This document shows positions 33,429-43,551 of a stretch of DNA of 64,000 nt, piece by piece (position 1 is the stretch's first letter; every line of letters begins with the position of its first letter). Under the pieces are notes generated by a model, which was not told the origin of the DNA, made no database searches, and worked only from the letters and a program-made list of their open reading frames with translations. Origin of the DNA: Megascapheus bottae (Eukaryota; Chordata; Mammalia; Rodentia; Geomyidae); NCBI GenBank assembly GCA_024803745.1, contig JANJXV010000100.1, positions 2,108,001-2,172,000 of the forward strand. Reading direction: 5' to 3'. Position numbers and translations under genes: made by a program.

Positions 33429-35306
33429 ATGGGTCAAGTTAATAGCTATATGTCATATTTACCGATCTTAACAGGCCTACTTGAAGCCCACGGAATGTGG
33501 TTGGAAAAAGGGGTGCTTCAGAGCTTCCTACAGTTTCTCGAGGAGGCATGCCCGAGGTCTATAGAGGAGGAATTCCAAAAAGCCTGGCAGGGGATAGGAA
33601 AAAGAATTAAAGATTATTATAATGTATATGGCCCCGAAAAGACCCCAGTAGAGGCTATTGATGTATGGAATTTAGTAAGTGAAGGCATAGATCCTCAACA
33701 TGAGAATGCTGAACTTGAATTAAGGGAACTTTATGAATTAAAGGACCCTTCTGAAAAACCTGAGGCTGAGCCATATGCCACAGCCCAAGAGAGTCTAAGT
33801 GAGATCTTGAAAAGGGAACAACAACCAGTAGATATTGAGTATCAGAATTCAAATTTTAATATGAGGGAGGAAAGTTATGATGAGCCGATGGAGGACCGGA
33901 TAGCTACAATAGAAAAGAGGTTAGAAGAAATGCTACATCTACTATCTAAAATGGGGATAGAGCAGAGAGCCCCCGCAGAAGTAGGAAAGAAATATGACCC
34001 TCAGGCCACTATGGTTTCTGATTCTAAATCCTACCTCTCACACCCACCGCCTCAGGCTGCAGCCTTACGGCCTCAATCCCTTCTCCAACCTTTCAAGCCT
34101 AAAAGCCCTAGCAACAAATCCCTTTTAACAGGCACTACAACCAGGCACAGTGCATCACAATTAAACCTGGCTCAGGCTGCTAGAGAGAGGGAAGATATTT
34201 CAGAGCCTCGATGCTTCCCTAGTTTAGTTGATCAGGATGAACAAGTATACCATCAACCTGTTACTGTTAAACTATTGCAGGATTTAAAGAGTGCCTGCTC
34301 CCAATATGGGCCAACTGCTCCTTTTACTCAAGTAATATTAGAGGCCGCGTGTGCTGGTATTGTATGCCCAAATGACTGGAAGCGGCTTGCCAGAGCATGC
34401 CTTAGTGCGGGAGAGTACTTATTATGGGAGACAGACTTCACTGCACAGTGTCGGGCTAAAATTGAAACAAATAGGTCTAAGAACCTGCCTTACACTTTTG
34501 ATCAGTTGTTAGGAGAGGGAATCTATAAAAACACCGAAGATCAATTGGGTTATGCAAAGGAAGCCTATTTACAAATAAATGCTGCGGCGAGAGAGGCTTG
34601 GAAAAGGTTACGTAATTCCAATCGTACAAAAAATCTAGTAGAAGTTAAACAGGGACCAAATAAACCTTATCTAGAATTTTTGTCTCGATTAATGGAGACT
34701 GCAGACCACCTAGTACAAGATGAGAACGCAAGGAATATTATAGTTAGACACATAGCCTATGAAAATGCCAACGCCACCTGTCAGGCGGCTATCAGACCCC
34801 ATAGGAATAAGGGAGGAATCACGGACTTTATTTCACTATGTGCTGATATTGGACCCTCCCATGTACAAGGCCTTACTTTAGCCGCCGCTCCTCAAGGAAA
34901 GACTGCTACTGAATTTCTAAAATGTAGAGGCCAGAGGCCAGAGGCCCAGGCTGCTAGACCCCCAGGGCGTTGCTTCTCTTGTGGACAAATAGGACATTGG
35001 ATGACGCAATGCCCACGCCAGGCCAGGCAAAAGAGAGAAAAATTACCTGGCACATGTCCACGCTGTGGTAAAGGGAAGCACTGGGCTAAAGATTGCAGGT
35101 CAAGAACAGATCGCAATGGCCGCCCGTTTTCGGGAAATTGGAGAAGGGGCCAGCCTCTGGCCCCGCAAAACCATGGGGCAGTCCCTCCCTCTTCTCGGCC
35201 ACAAGTAAATCTTCTAACAACCCCCCAAAATCAGTCTCCAGCCTCTTCCGTGCCACCCCAGGCAGCGCAGGATTGGACCTCTATTCCTCCACCTGCTCAG
35301 TATTGA
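33429..35306 (+). CDS. gag: Provirus 1 Gag polyprotein (open, 625 codons)
   Basis: This encodes the structural polyprotein of the provirus. The start MGQVNSY gives an N-terminal glycine suitable for myristoylation, so membrane targeting is expected. Residues 1 to ~250 are matrix and linker (acidic, Pro/Gln-rich near 200-240). Capsid follows, with a major-homology-region-like stretch QGPNKPYLEFLSRLMETA near residue 408. Nucleocapsid has two zinc knuckles, CFSCGQIGHWMTQC near residue 515 and CPRCGKGKHWAKDC near residue 543. No stop interrupts the frame, and the length is normal for betaretrovirus-like Gag. The 3' part overlaps the pro frame and contains a -1 frameshift signal. Expression is not shown by the sequence. 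Confidence 0.92.
   Translation: MGQVNSYMSYLPILTGLLEAHGMWLEKGVLQSFLQFLEEACPRSIEEEFQKAWQGIGKRIKDYYNVYGPEKTPVEAIDVWNLVSEGIDPQHENAELELRELYELKDPSEKPEAEPYATAQESLSEILKREQQPVDIEYQNSNFNMREESYDEPMEDRIATIEKRLEEMLHLLSKMGIEQRAPAEVGKKYDPQATMVSDSKSYLSHPPPQAAALRPQSLLQPFKPKSPSNKSLLTGTTTRHSASQLNLAQAAREREDISEPRCFPSLVDQDEQVYHQPVTVKLLQDLKSACSQYGPTAPFTQVILEAACAGIVCPNDWKRLARACLSAGEYLLWETDFTAQCRAKIETNRSKNLPYTFDQLLGEGIYKNTEDQLGYAKEAYLQINAAAREAWKRLRNSNRTKNLVEVKQGPNKPYLEFLSRLMETADHLVQDENARNIIVRHIAYENANATCQAAIRPHRNKGGITDFISLCADIGPSHVQGLTLAAAPQGKTATEFLKCRGQRPEAQAARPPGRCFSCGQIGHWMTQCPRQARQKREKLPGTCPRCGKGKHWAKDCRSRTDRNGRPFSGNWRRGQPLAPQNHGAVPPSSRPQVNLLTTPQNQSPASSVPPQAAQDWTSIPPPAQY
35132..35164 (+). promoter_or_regulatory. 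gag-pro -1 ribosomal frameshift signal
   Basis: The heptamer GGGAAAT at 35132-35138 is in the correct phase for slippage (x-xxG GGA AAT in the gag frame). After a 7-base spacer comes a perfect 8-bp hairpin, GGGGCCAG-CCT-CTGGCCCC, at 35146-35164. Slippage here leads directly into the pro frame. Heptamers of the GGGAAAN type are used at gag-pro junctions of betaretroviruses. Confidence 0.85.
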
Positions 35307-38300
35307 CCCCAGAGATGGGGACACAAGCTCTCCCCACGGGGGTCTTCGGCCCCCTTCCCCCGGGAGTGGCTGGATTGCTGTTAGGGCGAAGTAGCTCAGC
35401 CCTTAAAGGGATACAGATTACACCTGGCAAAATTGACCAGGATTTCACTGGAGAAATCAAAGTTATGGCCTCTGCCCCGAAACACGTAGTATCAATCCTA
35501 GCCGGTCAAAAATTAGCACAACTAATACTTGTCCCTTTATCTCATGGGGAGACTGCTAATTCTTCTGCCCCATGCGGACAGAGAGGATTTGGATCCTCTG
35601 ATATCTATTGGGTACAAAGCATAAAACAAGAGAGGCCTGAGATGACTATATTTATACAAGAAAAACCCTTTAAAGGAATATTAGACACAAGAGCGGATGT
35701 GTCTGTAATATCTAAAAAGCATTGGCCAGCCCAATGGCCCCTGACAACCTCTATGACTTCCCTACAAGGCATTGGGCAAGCAACTGACCCACAGCAGAGC
35801 AGTGCGATCCTTGTTTGGAGAGATGAGGAAGGGCACTCTGGTCATTTTCAGCCATTTGTCCTGGATCATCTGCCAATTAATTTATGGGGTCGTGATATCA
35901 TGGAAAAAATGGGAGTGTATATGTTTAGTCCTAGTGCTGCGGTCACTAAGCAGTTACTTGATCAAGGCCTCCTCCCCTTTAGGGGACTAGGCCGAGCAGC
36001 ACAGGGGGAGCTAGAGCCACTCCAACCCCAGTCTCACCCCCCGAGACAAGGATTAGGGTATTCTTTAACGGGGGCTGTTGTTTGTCCTGCCCCTCATGCT
36101 GATCCCATAAATTGGCTCTCGGAAGAACCGGTATGGGTCGAACAGTGGCCTCTTTCTCTAGAAAAGATCATTGCAGTTCAGCAGCTAGTACAGGAACAGA
36201 TAGACTTGGGACATGTGGCCCCTTCTAACTCTCCATGGAATTCTCCAATTTTTGTTATAAAGAAAAAGTCAGGTAAATGGAGGCTGTTACAGGATCTGAG
36301 AAAGATAAATGCAACTATGGAACTGATGGGAGCCTTACAGCCCGGCTTGCCTTCCCCCATGGCAATCCCAAAGGATACTTATAAGATTATTATAGATTTG
36401 AAGGATTGTTTCTATACTATACCCCTGGCGCCTCAAGACTGTAAGCGCTTTGCCTTCAGCGTCCTCTCTGTTAATTTTAAAGAACCCATGAAGCGATATC
36501 ATTGGCTTGTGCTCCCACAGGGCATGGCCAATAGCCCAACTTTATGTCAAAGTTTTGTAGCTAGAGCCATTTCTTCCACCCGTGAAAAATTCTCTTCTGT
36601 TTATATTGTTCATTATATGGACGACATCTTGTTGGCTTGTTCTGACCCTACCGTCGTACGACAAGCCTTTGGACAACTAAACCAAGATCTGAGCCTCTTT
36701 AGCCTTATAATAGCAGCTGAAAAGGTTCAGGAACACCCCCCTTTTACGTATTTAGGCCATATATTAGGCCCACACTATTTTAAAAGCCAAAAACTACAAT
36801 TAAAAACTTCACACTTAAGAACTCTTCATGATTTTCAGCAATTTTTAGGAGATATAAATTGGCTTCGGCCTTATTTAAAGCTGTCCACTGGAGAGTTAAA
36901 ACCCCTCTTTGATCTCTTAAAAGGAGATACCAACCCTACATCCTTGCGCAATTTAAATCCCGACGCCGAGAGGGCCATCCAAATCGTAGAAAAGGCAATT
37001 TCCCAGCAACAAGTGAACTATTGTGACTACTCTAAACCATGGGGAGTTTACATTTTAGCTACTTCTCACTCCCCAACTGCTGTATTGTGGCAGGATGGCC
37101 CACTTTTATGGCTTTATCTACCATCAACACCCGGCAAAGTGCTGACCCCCTACTACGAATTGGTAGCTAATCTGATACATATGTGCCGAGTGGATTCCCA
37201 TAAATATTTAGGTCAGGAACCTCATTTTTTCTGTGTCCCATATAATTCACAACAACAAGATTGGCTATTCGCCCATTGCGATTCTTGGGCCATTGCTTGG
37301 GCCAATTATACGGGAAAAATTTTGCATCACTACCCGTCTAACAAACTCCTCCAATTTGCTGCATGTCATACGTTCCTATTTCCTTCCATAGTACAGGCCT
37401 CGCCTTTATCTTCTGCCGCTTTAGTATTTACAGATGGATCCTCTAATGGAACAGCTGCTTTGACCATTAATGGGAAAACTCAATCTTGGGTTACGGGTTT
37501 TTCCTCCGCCCAAGAGGTAGAGTTAGAGGCTGTTTTACAAGCATTCGTCCTGTTACAAGACGAGCCCTTTAACTTATACTCAGACAGCCAATATGTAATT
37601 CGTGCTCTTCAAGTCATAGAAACTGTTCCCTTTATTGGAACTACTAACTCCAATATCCAGACCCAATTTCGCCAAGTACAAACTTTGCTTTGTTCTCGCA
37701 ACCACCCCTGTTTTTTTGGCTTCATTCGAGCTCACACTAATCTTCCTGGCCCTTTAAGTGAGGGTAACGCAGTTACTGATTCTGCCACCGGAGTTTATTT
37801 AACTCAAGTCGAACTTGCTAAGCAGTCACATGCCATCCATCATCAAAACAGCCGAGCCTTGCGCCGACAGTTTAAATTATCTAGAGAAGCGGCACGTCAA
37901 ATAGTTAAAACTTGCTCCAACTGTGTGCCCTTCTCACCAGCTCCTCATTTAGGTATAAATCCACGAGGACTGCTTTCTAATCACATTTGGCAGATGGATG
38001 TCACACATGTTCCATCATTTGGCTGATTAAAATATGTTCATGTTACTGTAGATACTTATTCTAATTTTATCCTAGCCACCCCCCTTGCTGGGGAAGCTAC
38101 TAAACATTGTATTTCTCACTGCATTCGATGTTTTGCTGTGATGGGGATTCCCTCGCAAATAAAAACAGATAATGGCCCTGGCTATGCAGGCCAAGCATTT
38201 CAGTCCTTCTGCCATTCTTATAATATCACTCATATTACAGGCATTCCTTACAATCCTCAAGGTCAAGGCATCGTGGAGAGAGCTAATGGATTATTAAAAC

Positions 38301-38689
38301 ATCAAATTGCTAAAATACAGAAAGGAGAATCGTATCCCGCTACCCCTGTGAATATACTTAATCATGCTTTATTTGTTTTAAATTTTTTGAATCTGGATTC
38401 AAATAATTTATCTGCTGCTCAGCGATTCTGGGAAAAAAGAGAGCAGCGTGCTTTTGCCTTAGTAAAATGGAAGGATCCCCTAACTGGTGCTTGGCACGGA
38501 CCAGATCCTGTTCTAACCTGGGGTAGAGGGCATGTATGTGTTTTCTCACAGGAAGAAAATGATGCCCGCTGGCTGCCCGAACGCTATGTTCGGATTGTGG
38601 AGAGTGACAGTGGTCATCCAAGCAGCGACCCACTGGAATTTCACCCCCAACCCTCCAGTAATGCATCCAGTAATGCGGAAAAGACCTGA
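35138..38689 (+). pseudogene. pol: Provirus 1 dUTPase-protease-RT-RNase H-integrase frame, one nonsense codon
   Basis: One frame carries pro and pol without a second frameshift. Domains in order, with positions: dUTPase (GSAGLDLYSS near 35257 and GKIDQDFTGEI near 35426); aspartic protease near 35681, whose motif reads Asp-Thr-Arg-Ala-Asp where provirus 2 has Asp-Thr-Gly-Ala-Asp; reverse transcriptase with YMDD at 36614-36625; RNase H with FTDGSS near 37427; integrase zinc-binding His-His-Cys-Cys from 37829. A TGA at 38024-38026 interrupts integrase just after its first catalytic Asp. The same frame then continues to 38689 with the other two catalytic residues (Asp at 38168, Glu at 38276), giving DD35E spacing. 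The nonsense codon and the altered protease motif argue against autonomous function. Confidence 0.9.
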
Positions 38690-39108
38690 ATTCATGTTTT
38701 TGTGTTAAGTGTAAAAGTCTCTGTTTCTTTGTCTTGTTCATGTTACATATTTTTTCTTGTCCAGTTTTGTCTTTGAAATTGGTACCAGTTTTAAATATGG
38801 ATCCTTATGTTTTTTCTAAAGTTTTGTTTTGAACCTGGTTCTCACCTGCAAGAGTAAAATTGGCAAAGCTCTCTTGACACAAACTTCCGGAAAATGAATG
38901 GCCAATATTAATTTTGTGCACTTTAAAATCTTTGAGTATGAATGTGTGTGAATGAGTGAGTGAACATGCTCAAGGTTTAATCAAGAAAATCATTTAGGTT
39001 TGAATTATTGCATTGTTTTAAAGAAGGGGGAGAATGGAACATTAGCAAAAAAAAAAACTCCAAAAAAATGTACTTGATGATTGTATGACAGCTCTTAAGT
39101 CCCATTAA
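38690..39108 (+). other. Provirus 1 non-coding segment after integrase (no env)
   Basis: This segment aligns in part with 44460-45065 of provirus 2 (for example acacaaacttccggaaa and gtatgaatgtgtgtgaatga). It has stops in all frames and no signal peptide, fusion peptide or transmembrane-like ORF. There is no trace of env. Confidence 0.7.
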
Positions 39109-39429
39109 GAAGGTCGAATCAGTAGATTGGAGAGAGAACTCCGAGATCATCAAGGGAGGCACTTGGAGCAGAGAAAAGAGCCTCAAGAACCTACTAGTAA
39201 GGTCCCAGAACAGCAGAGACTGATCACGTTGAAAACGACTGCAGCTTCTGAAGAATGAGGAATTGCCAGCACTTCAGATCCACCAACAGCCAATATCAAG
39301 CCAACTCCTGTTGTTTCGACTCCAAGTAAAGTGACAACTGAAGCTATGGCTGGGAACAAATCAACACCTATGGCCAGTAGCCGTCCAATGGTCACATCTG
39401 CAACAGTCACCGATCGAACAACTCCGCAG
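39109..39429 (+). pseudogene. TPR: Captured host TPR (nucleoporin) cDNA-like fragment inside provirus 1
   Basis: From 39109 the sense strand reads [49 protein letters not shown], a TGA at 39256, [39 protein letters not shown] and [17 protein letters not shown], up to TAA at 39433. I recognise this as the region of the nuclear-pore basket protein TPR where the long coiled coil ends and the Ser/Thr/Pro-rich tail begins. Intact TPR (over 2,300 residues) anchors at the nuclear basket and acts in mRNA export and chromatin organisation. About 107 codons are kept, in the same orientation as the provirus, with one internal stop and an upstream TAA at 39106. It is therefore a passenger, not a usable gene. 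Provirus 2 lacks it. Confidence 0.8.
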
Positions 39430-39629
39430 ATCTAAGCCCCAGATGGATGAATTCCCCCCCGAGAGGAATCGCAGTCAAGGATGGGATAAGAGGGGACGCT
39501 CTCTGACCAACCTAAGACAGGGCCTTCAGCTTGATCTGAAGAAGTTCCCCATGACGGGTGAGGCAGAGTCAGCGATCCACCCAACCTAAGACAAGCAAGT
39601 CGCATCTTTTAAAAGAAAGACGGGGGAGA
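39430..39629 (+). other. Provirus 1 segment between TPR fragment and LTR, with polypurine tract
   Basis: This is non-coding. The end, aaaagaaagacgggggaga at 39611-39629, is a purine-rich plus-strand primer site directly before the 3' LTR. It is shared with provirus 2 (taaagacgggggaga before 46856). Confidence 0.8.
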
Positions 39630-40125
39630 TGTTGGGGACCGACTGTGGGGTCAATGACCTTGGACCTGACCTTGGACCTATGCAACTGTATACACAAGGA
39701 AGTAACTCATATCATGATGACTTGAAGCAATGTCAATCAGTTCTTATCATGATGACTTTAAGCAATGTCAATCAGTTCTTATCATGATGACTTTAAGCAA
39801 TGTCAATCAGTTCTTATCATGATGACTTTAAGCAATGTTAATCCTTTCTCATTTATCCTATATGTGATTTGTTTACTATTTTGTATGAATGTAGCCTCTG
39901 GCAACTCCCTAGTTTTAAGAAGAGTATTTAAGGTCGGAACTTAAAATAAACGAGAGAGTCTCTTAGGCGGCAGTCTGGATCTCACAGTCTTCTTGGACTG
40001 CTGACTTGGGCTGTAGTCCTCCCGAACTCCATCTGTTTGTCTCTCTTCTATTTTTTCCTAATCCTTGCCCCTATTTCAGGAATCCCAATCCGCGAACCCT
40101 GGTTTGCTGCCGGCTGGCCCCGGCA
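39630..40125 (+). repeat. Provirus 1 3' LTR (496 bp)
   Basis: It is the same length and structure as the 5' LTR and differs from it at about six positions by eye, three of them in the 35-bp repeats. The target duplication ggtgag follows. Confidence 0.95.
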
Positions 40126-40159
40126 GGTGAGATTAAACATTATGTATCATGCAAGAAGA

Positions 40160-40440
40160 CAGACTATAAGGGGTCTTTTATTATTCCAAGTGAAATTTTG
40201 GATTTCCTCTTCTGTTTCTTTAAAGAATGACATTGGGATATTGATGAATATTGCACTGAATTTGTAGATAGTCCTTATCAAGATTGCCATTTTTACAATA
40301 TTACTTCTTCCAAAGCAGGAGCATAGGTTTTTGCATTTCCTCAGTTCAGCGTTAATTTCCTTCTCCAGGGTTTATAGTTCCATCAAAAAGGTGCTTTACA
40401 TTCTAAGTTAATTCCTAGGTATTTTATTTTCTTTGATAGC
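40160..40440 (-). mobile_element. L1 ORF2 fragment, left part, split by provirus 2
   Basis: Antisense L1 RT-region sequence (ggggtcttttattattcc, aaagaatgacattgggatat) lies between the two proviruses. It continues at 47278 on the far side of provirus 2. Confidence 0.85.
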
Positions 40441-40862
40441 TGTTGGGGACTGACTGTGGGGTCAGTCACCGTGACTGTGGGGTCAGTGACCTTGGACCCT
40501 CACAATTGAGTACACAAGGAAGTAAGCTCTTATCATGATTTTGGGCTGTGTCAATAGCTTCTCATTTAACCTGTTTGGGACTTGATAGCTTCTCATTCAA
40601 CCTATTTCAGACTTGATACTGTTTGTACGAATGTAGCCCCTGGCAGTTCCCTAGTTTAAAGAAGTGTATTTAAGATTGAGAACTGGAAATAAACGGGGCT
40701 ACGGTCTTGGGCTACAGGCTTCTTAAGCTGTGGTTCCTGATTTGGGCTGTAGCCCTCCTGAACCCCATCTGTTTGTCTCTCTTCTATTTTTTCCTAGTTC
40801 TTGCCCCCTATTTCAGGAATCCCAATTTGCGAACCCTGGTTTGCTGCCGGTTGGCCCCGGCA
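40441..40862 (+). repeat. Provirus 2 5' LTR (422 bp)
   Basis: TGTTGGGG...CCCCGGCA ends, TATA-like TATTTAA at 40667-40673 and AATAAA at 40688-40693. The R/U5 half is close to provirus 1's LTR. The U3 half differs and lacks the 35-bp repeat array. Confidence 0.95.
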
Positions 40863-40864
40863 TC

Positions 40865-40882
40865 TGGCGCCCGAACAGGGAC
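40865..40882 (+). other. Primer binding site, tRNA-Lys type
   Basis: tggcgcccgaacagggac, the canonical tRNA-Lys(3) primer site, begins 2 bp after the LTR. Confidence 0.95.
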
Positions 40883-40989
40883 CCTGAAAATCTGGGACGA
40901 AGGTGAAGGACCCCTCCCTGTGGTGAGTAACACATCGTAGGACTATTAAGAGAGGATCTTAAGAGAGTGTATAGTCAGGAGCAAAAATT

Positions 40990-42640
40990 ATGGGTCAAGT
41001 TAACAGCCATAGGTTATTTCTACCGATCTTAACAGGCCTACTTGAAGCCACGGATCGTGGGTGGAAAAAGGGGTGCTTCAGAGCTTCCTACAGTTTGTTG
41101 AGGAGGCATGCCCAAGGTTTATAGAGGAGGAATTCCAAAAAACCTGGCAGCGGATAGGAAAAAGAATTCAAGAATATTATAATGTATATGGCCCTGAAAA
41201 GACCCCAGTAGAGGCTATTGATGTATGGAATTTAGTAAGTGAATGCATAGATCCTCAACATGAGAATGCTGAACTTAATCTTGAATTAAGGGAACTTTAT
41301 GAATTAAAGGACCCTTCTGAAAACCCTAAGGCTGAGCCATATGCCGCAGCCCAAGAGAGTCTAAGTGAGATCTTGAAAAGGGAACAACAACCAGTAGATA
41401 TTGAGTATCAGAATTCAGGTTTGAATATCAAGGAGGAAAGTTATGATGAGTCAATGGAGGGCCAGATGGCTACGATAGAGAAGAAGTTAGAAGAAATGCT
41501 ACATTTTCTATCGAAAATGGGGATGGAGCAGAGAGCCCCCCCAGAAGTAGGAAAGAAAGATGACCCTCAGGCCACTATGGTGTCTGATTCTAAACCTTAC
41601 CCCTCACACCCACCGCAACAAGTCCCTTTTAACAGGCACTACAACCAGGCACAATGCATGGCAATTAAACCTGACTCAGGCTGCTAGAGAGAGGGAAGAT
41701 ATTTCAGGGCCTCGATGCTTCCCTAATTTAGTTGAGCATGATGAACAAGTATATCATCAACCTGTTCCTGTTAAACTGTTACAGGATTTAAAGAGTGCCT
41801 GCTCCCAATATGGGCCAACTGCCTCTTTTACTCAAGTAATATTGGAGGCCGCGTGTGCTGGTATTGCATGCCCAAATGACTGGATGCGGCTTGCCAGAGC
41901 ATGCCTTAGTGCAAGAGAGTACTTATTATGGGAGACAGACTTCACTGCACAGTGTCGGGCTAAAATTGAAACAAATAGGTCTAAGAACCTGCCTTACACT
42001 GTTGATCAGTTGTTAGGAGAGGGAACCTATAAAAACAACGAAGATCAATTGGGTTATGCAAAGGAGGCCTATTTGCAAATAAATGCTGCGGTGAGAGAGG
42101 CTTGGAAAAGGTTACGCAATTCCAATCGTACAAAAAATCTAGTAGAAGTTAAACAGGGACCGAATGAACCTTACCTAGAATTTTTGTCTCGATTAATGGA
42201 GACTGCAGACCGCCTAGTACAAGATAAGAACGCAAGGAATATTATAGTTAGACACATAGCCTATGAAAATGCCAACGCCGCCTGTCAGGCGGCTATCAGA
42301 CCCCATAGGAATAAGGGAGAAATCACGGACTTTATTTCACTGTGTGCTGATATTGGACCCTCCCATGCACAAGGCCTTACCTTAGCCGCCGCTCCTCAAG
42401 GAAAGACTGTTACTGAGTTTCTAAAATATAGAGGTCAGCGGCATTCTCGGGATGCTAGACCCCCAGGGCATTGCTTTTCTTGTGGACAAATAGGACATTG
42501 GATGACGCAATGCCCACGCCAGGCCAGGCAAAAGAGAGAAAAATCACCTGGCACATGTCCACGCTGTGGTAAAGGGAAGCACTGGGCTAAAGATTGCAAG
42601 TCATCAACAAATCGCAATGGCCGCCCATTTTATGGGAAAC
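40990..42640 (+). pseudogene. gag: Provirus 2 gag, frameshifted
   Basis: The start MGQVNS at 40990 is kept. A one-base deletion near 41050 shifts the frame and the matrix region continues in another frame (41061-41687). A roughly 60-bp deletion near 41620, relative to provirus 1, shifts it again. From about 41630 the capsid and the two zinc knuckles (CFSCGQIGHWMTQC and CPRCGKGKHWAKDC) are open. This frame runs straight into dUTPase without a frameshift, because one extra base lies just before the slippery heptamer. Confidence 0.88.
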
Positions 42641-43551
42641 TGGAGAAGGGGCCAGCCCCTGGCCCCGCAAAACCATGGGGCAGTCCCTCCCTCTTCTCGG
42701 CCACAAGTACATCTTCTAACAACCCCCCAAGATCAGTCTCCAGCCTTCTCCATGCCATCCTAGGCAGTGCAGGATTGGACCTCTGTTCCTCCACCTGCTC
42801 AGTATTGACCCCAGAGATGGGGACACAAGCTCTCCCCACGGGGGTCTTCGGCCCCCTTCCCCTGGGAGTGGCTGGATTGCTGTTAGGGCGAAATAGCTCA
42901 GCCCTTAAAGGGATACAGATTACACCTGGCAAAATTGACCAGGATTTTACTGGAGAAATCAAAGTTATGGCCTCTGCCCCGAAACTCGTGGTATCGATCC
43001 CAGCCGGTCAAAAATTAGCACAACTAATACTTGTCCCTCTACCTCCCGGGGAGACTGCTAATTCCCCATGTGGACAGAGAGGATTTAGATCTTCTGATAT
43101 CTATTGGGTACAAAGCATAAAACAAGAGAGGCCCGAGATGACTATATTTATACAAGAAAAGCCCTTTAAAGGAATATTAGACACTGGAGCAGATGTGTCT
43201 GTGATATCTAAAAAACATTGGCCAGCCCAATGGCCCCTGACAACCTCTATGACTTCCCTACAGGGGATGGGGTATGCAACTGACCCACAGCAGAGCAGTG
43301 CGATTCTTACTTGGAGAGATGAGGAAGGGCACTCTGGTCATTTTCAGCCATTTGTCCTGGATCATCTGCCAATTAATTTATGGGGTCGTGATATCATGGA
43401 AAAAATGGGAGTGTATATGTTTAGTCCTAGTGCTGCAGTCACTAAGCAGTTACTTGATCAAGGCCTCCTCCCCTTTAGGGGACTAGGCCAAGCAGCACAG
43501 GGGAGCCAGAGCCTCTCCAACCCCAGGCTCACTCACAGAGACAAGGATTAG
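42640..43551 (+). pseudogene. pro: Provirus 2 dUTPase-protease remnant
   Basis: This is open and in the same frame as the capsid-nucleocapsid part. It has dUTPase motifs (GSAGLDLCSS, GKIDQDFTGEI) and an aspartic protease with the normal Asp-Thr-Gly-Ala-Asp motif near 43180. The slippery-type heptamer GGGAAAC and the downstream GGGGCCAG/CTGGCCCC hairpin are still present near 42637-42670. The frame runs out at 43551, immediately before the large pol deletion. Confidence 0.85.

Larger units (their letters stand above)
32822..40125 (+). mobile_element. Provirus 1: env-less class II ERV carrying a host TPR fragment
   Basis: This is a complete proviral structure: 5' LTR, Lys-type primer site, gag, pro-pol, non-coding 3' segment with a host-derived insert, polypurine tract and 3' LTR. 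A 6-bp target duplication, ggtgag, flanks it (32816-32821 and 40126-40131), as expected for this class. The two 496-bp LTRs differ at about six sites by eye, which points to a recent insertion. gag is open. The pro-pol frame has one nonsense codon and an altered protease active-site motif. No env is present. It is related to provirus 2, with nearly the same gag and pro but a different LTR U3 and 3' region. Confidence 0.93.

Noticed and set aside
38358..38741. 127-codon minus-strand frame across integrase
   Set aside because: Shadow of the integrase frame on the other strand.
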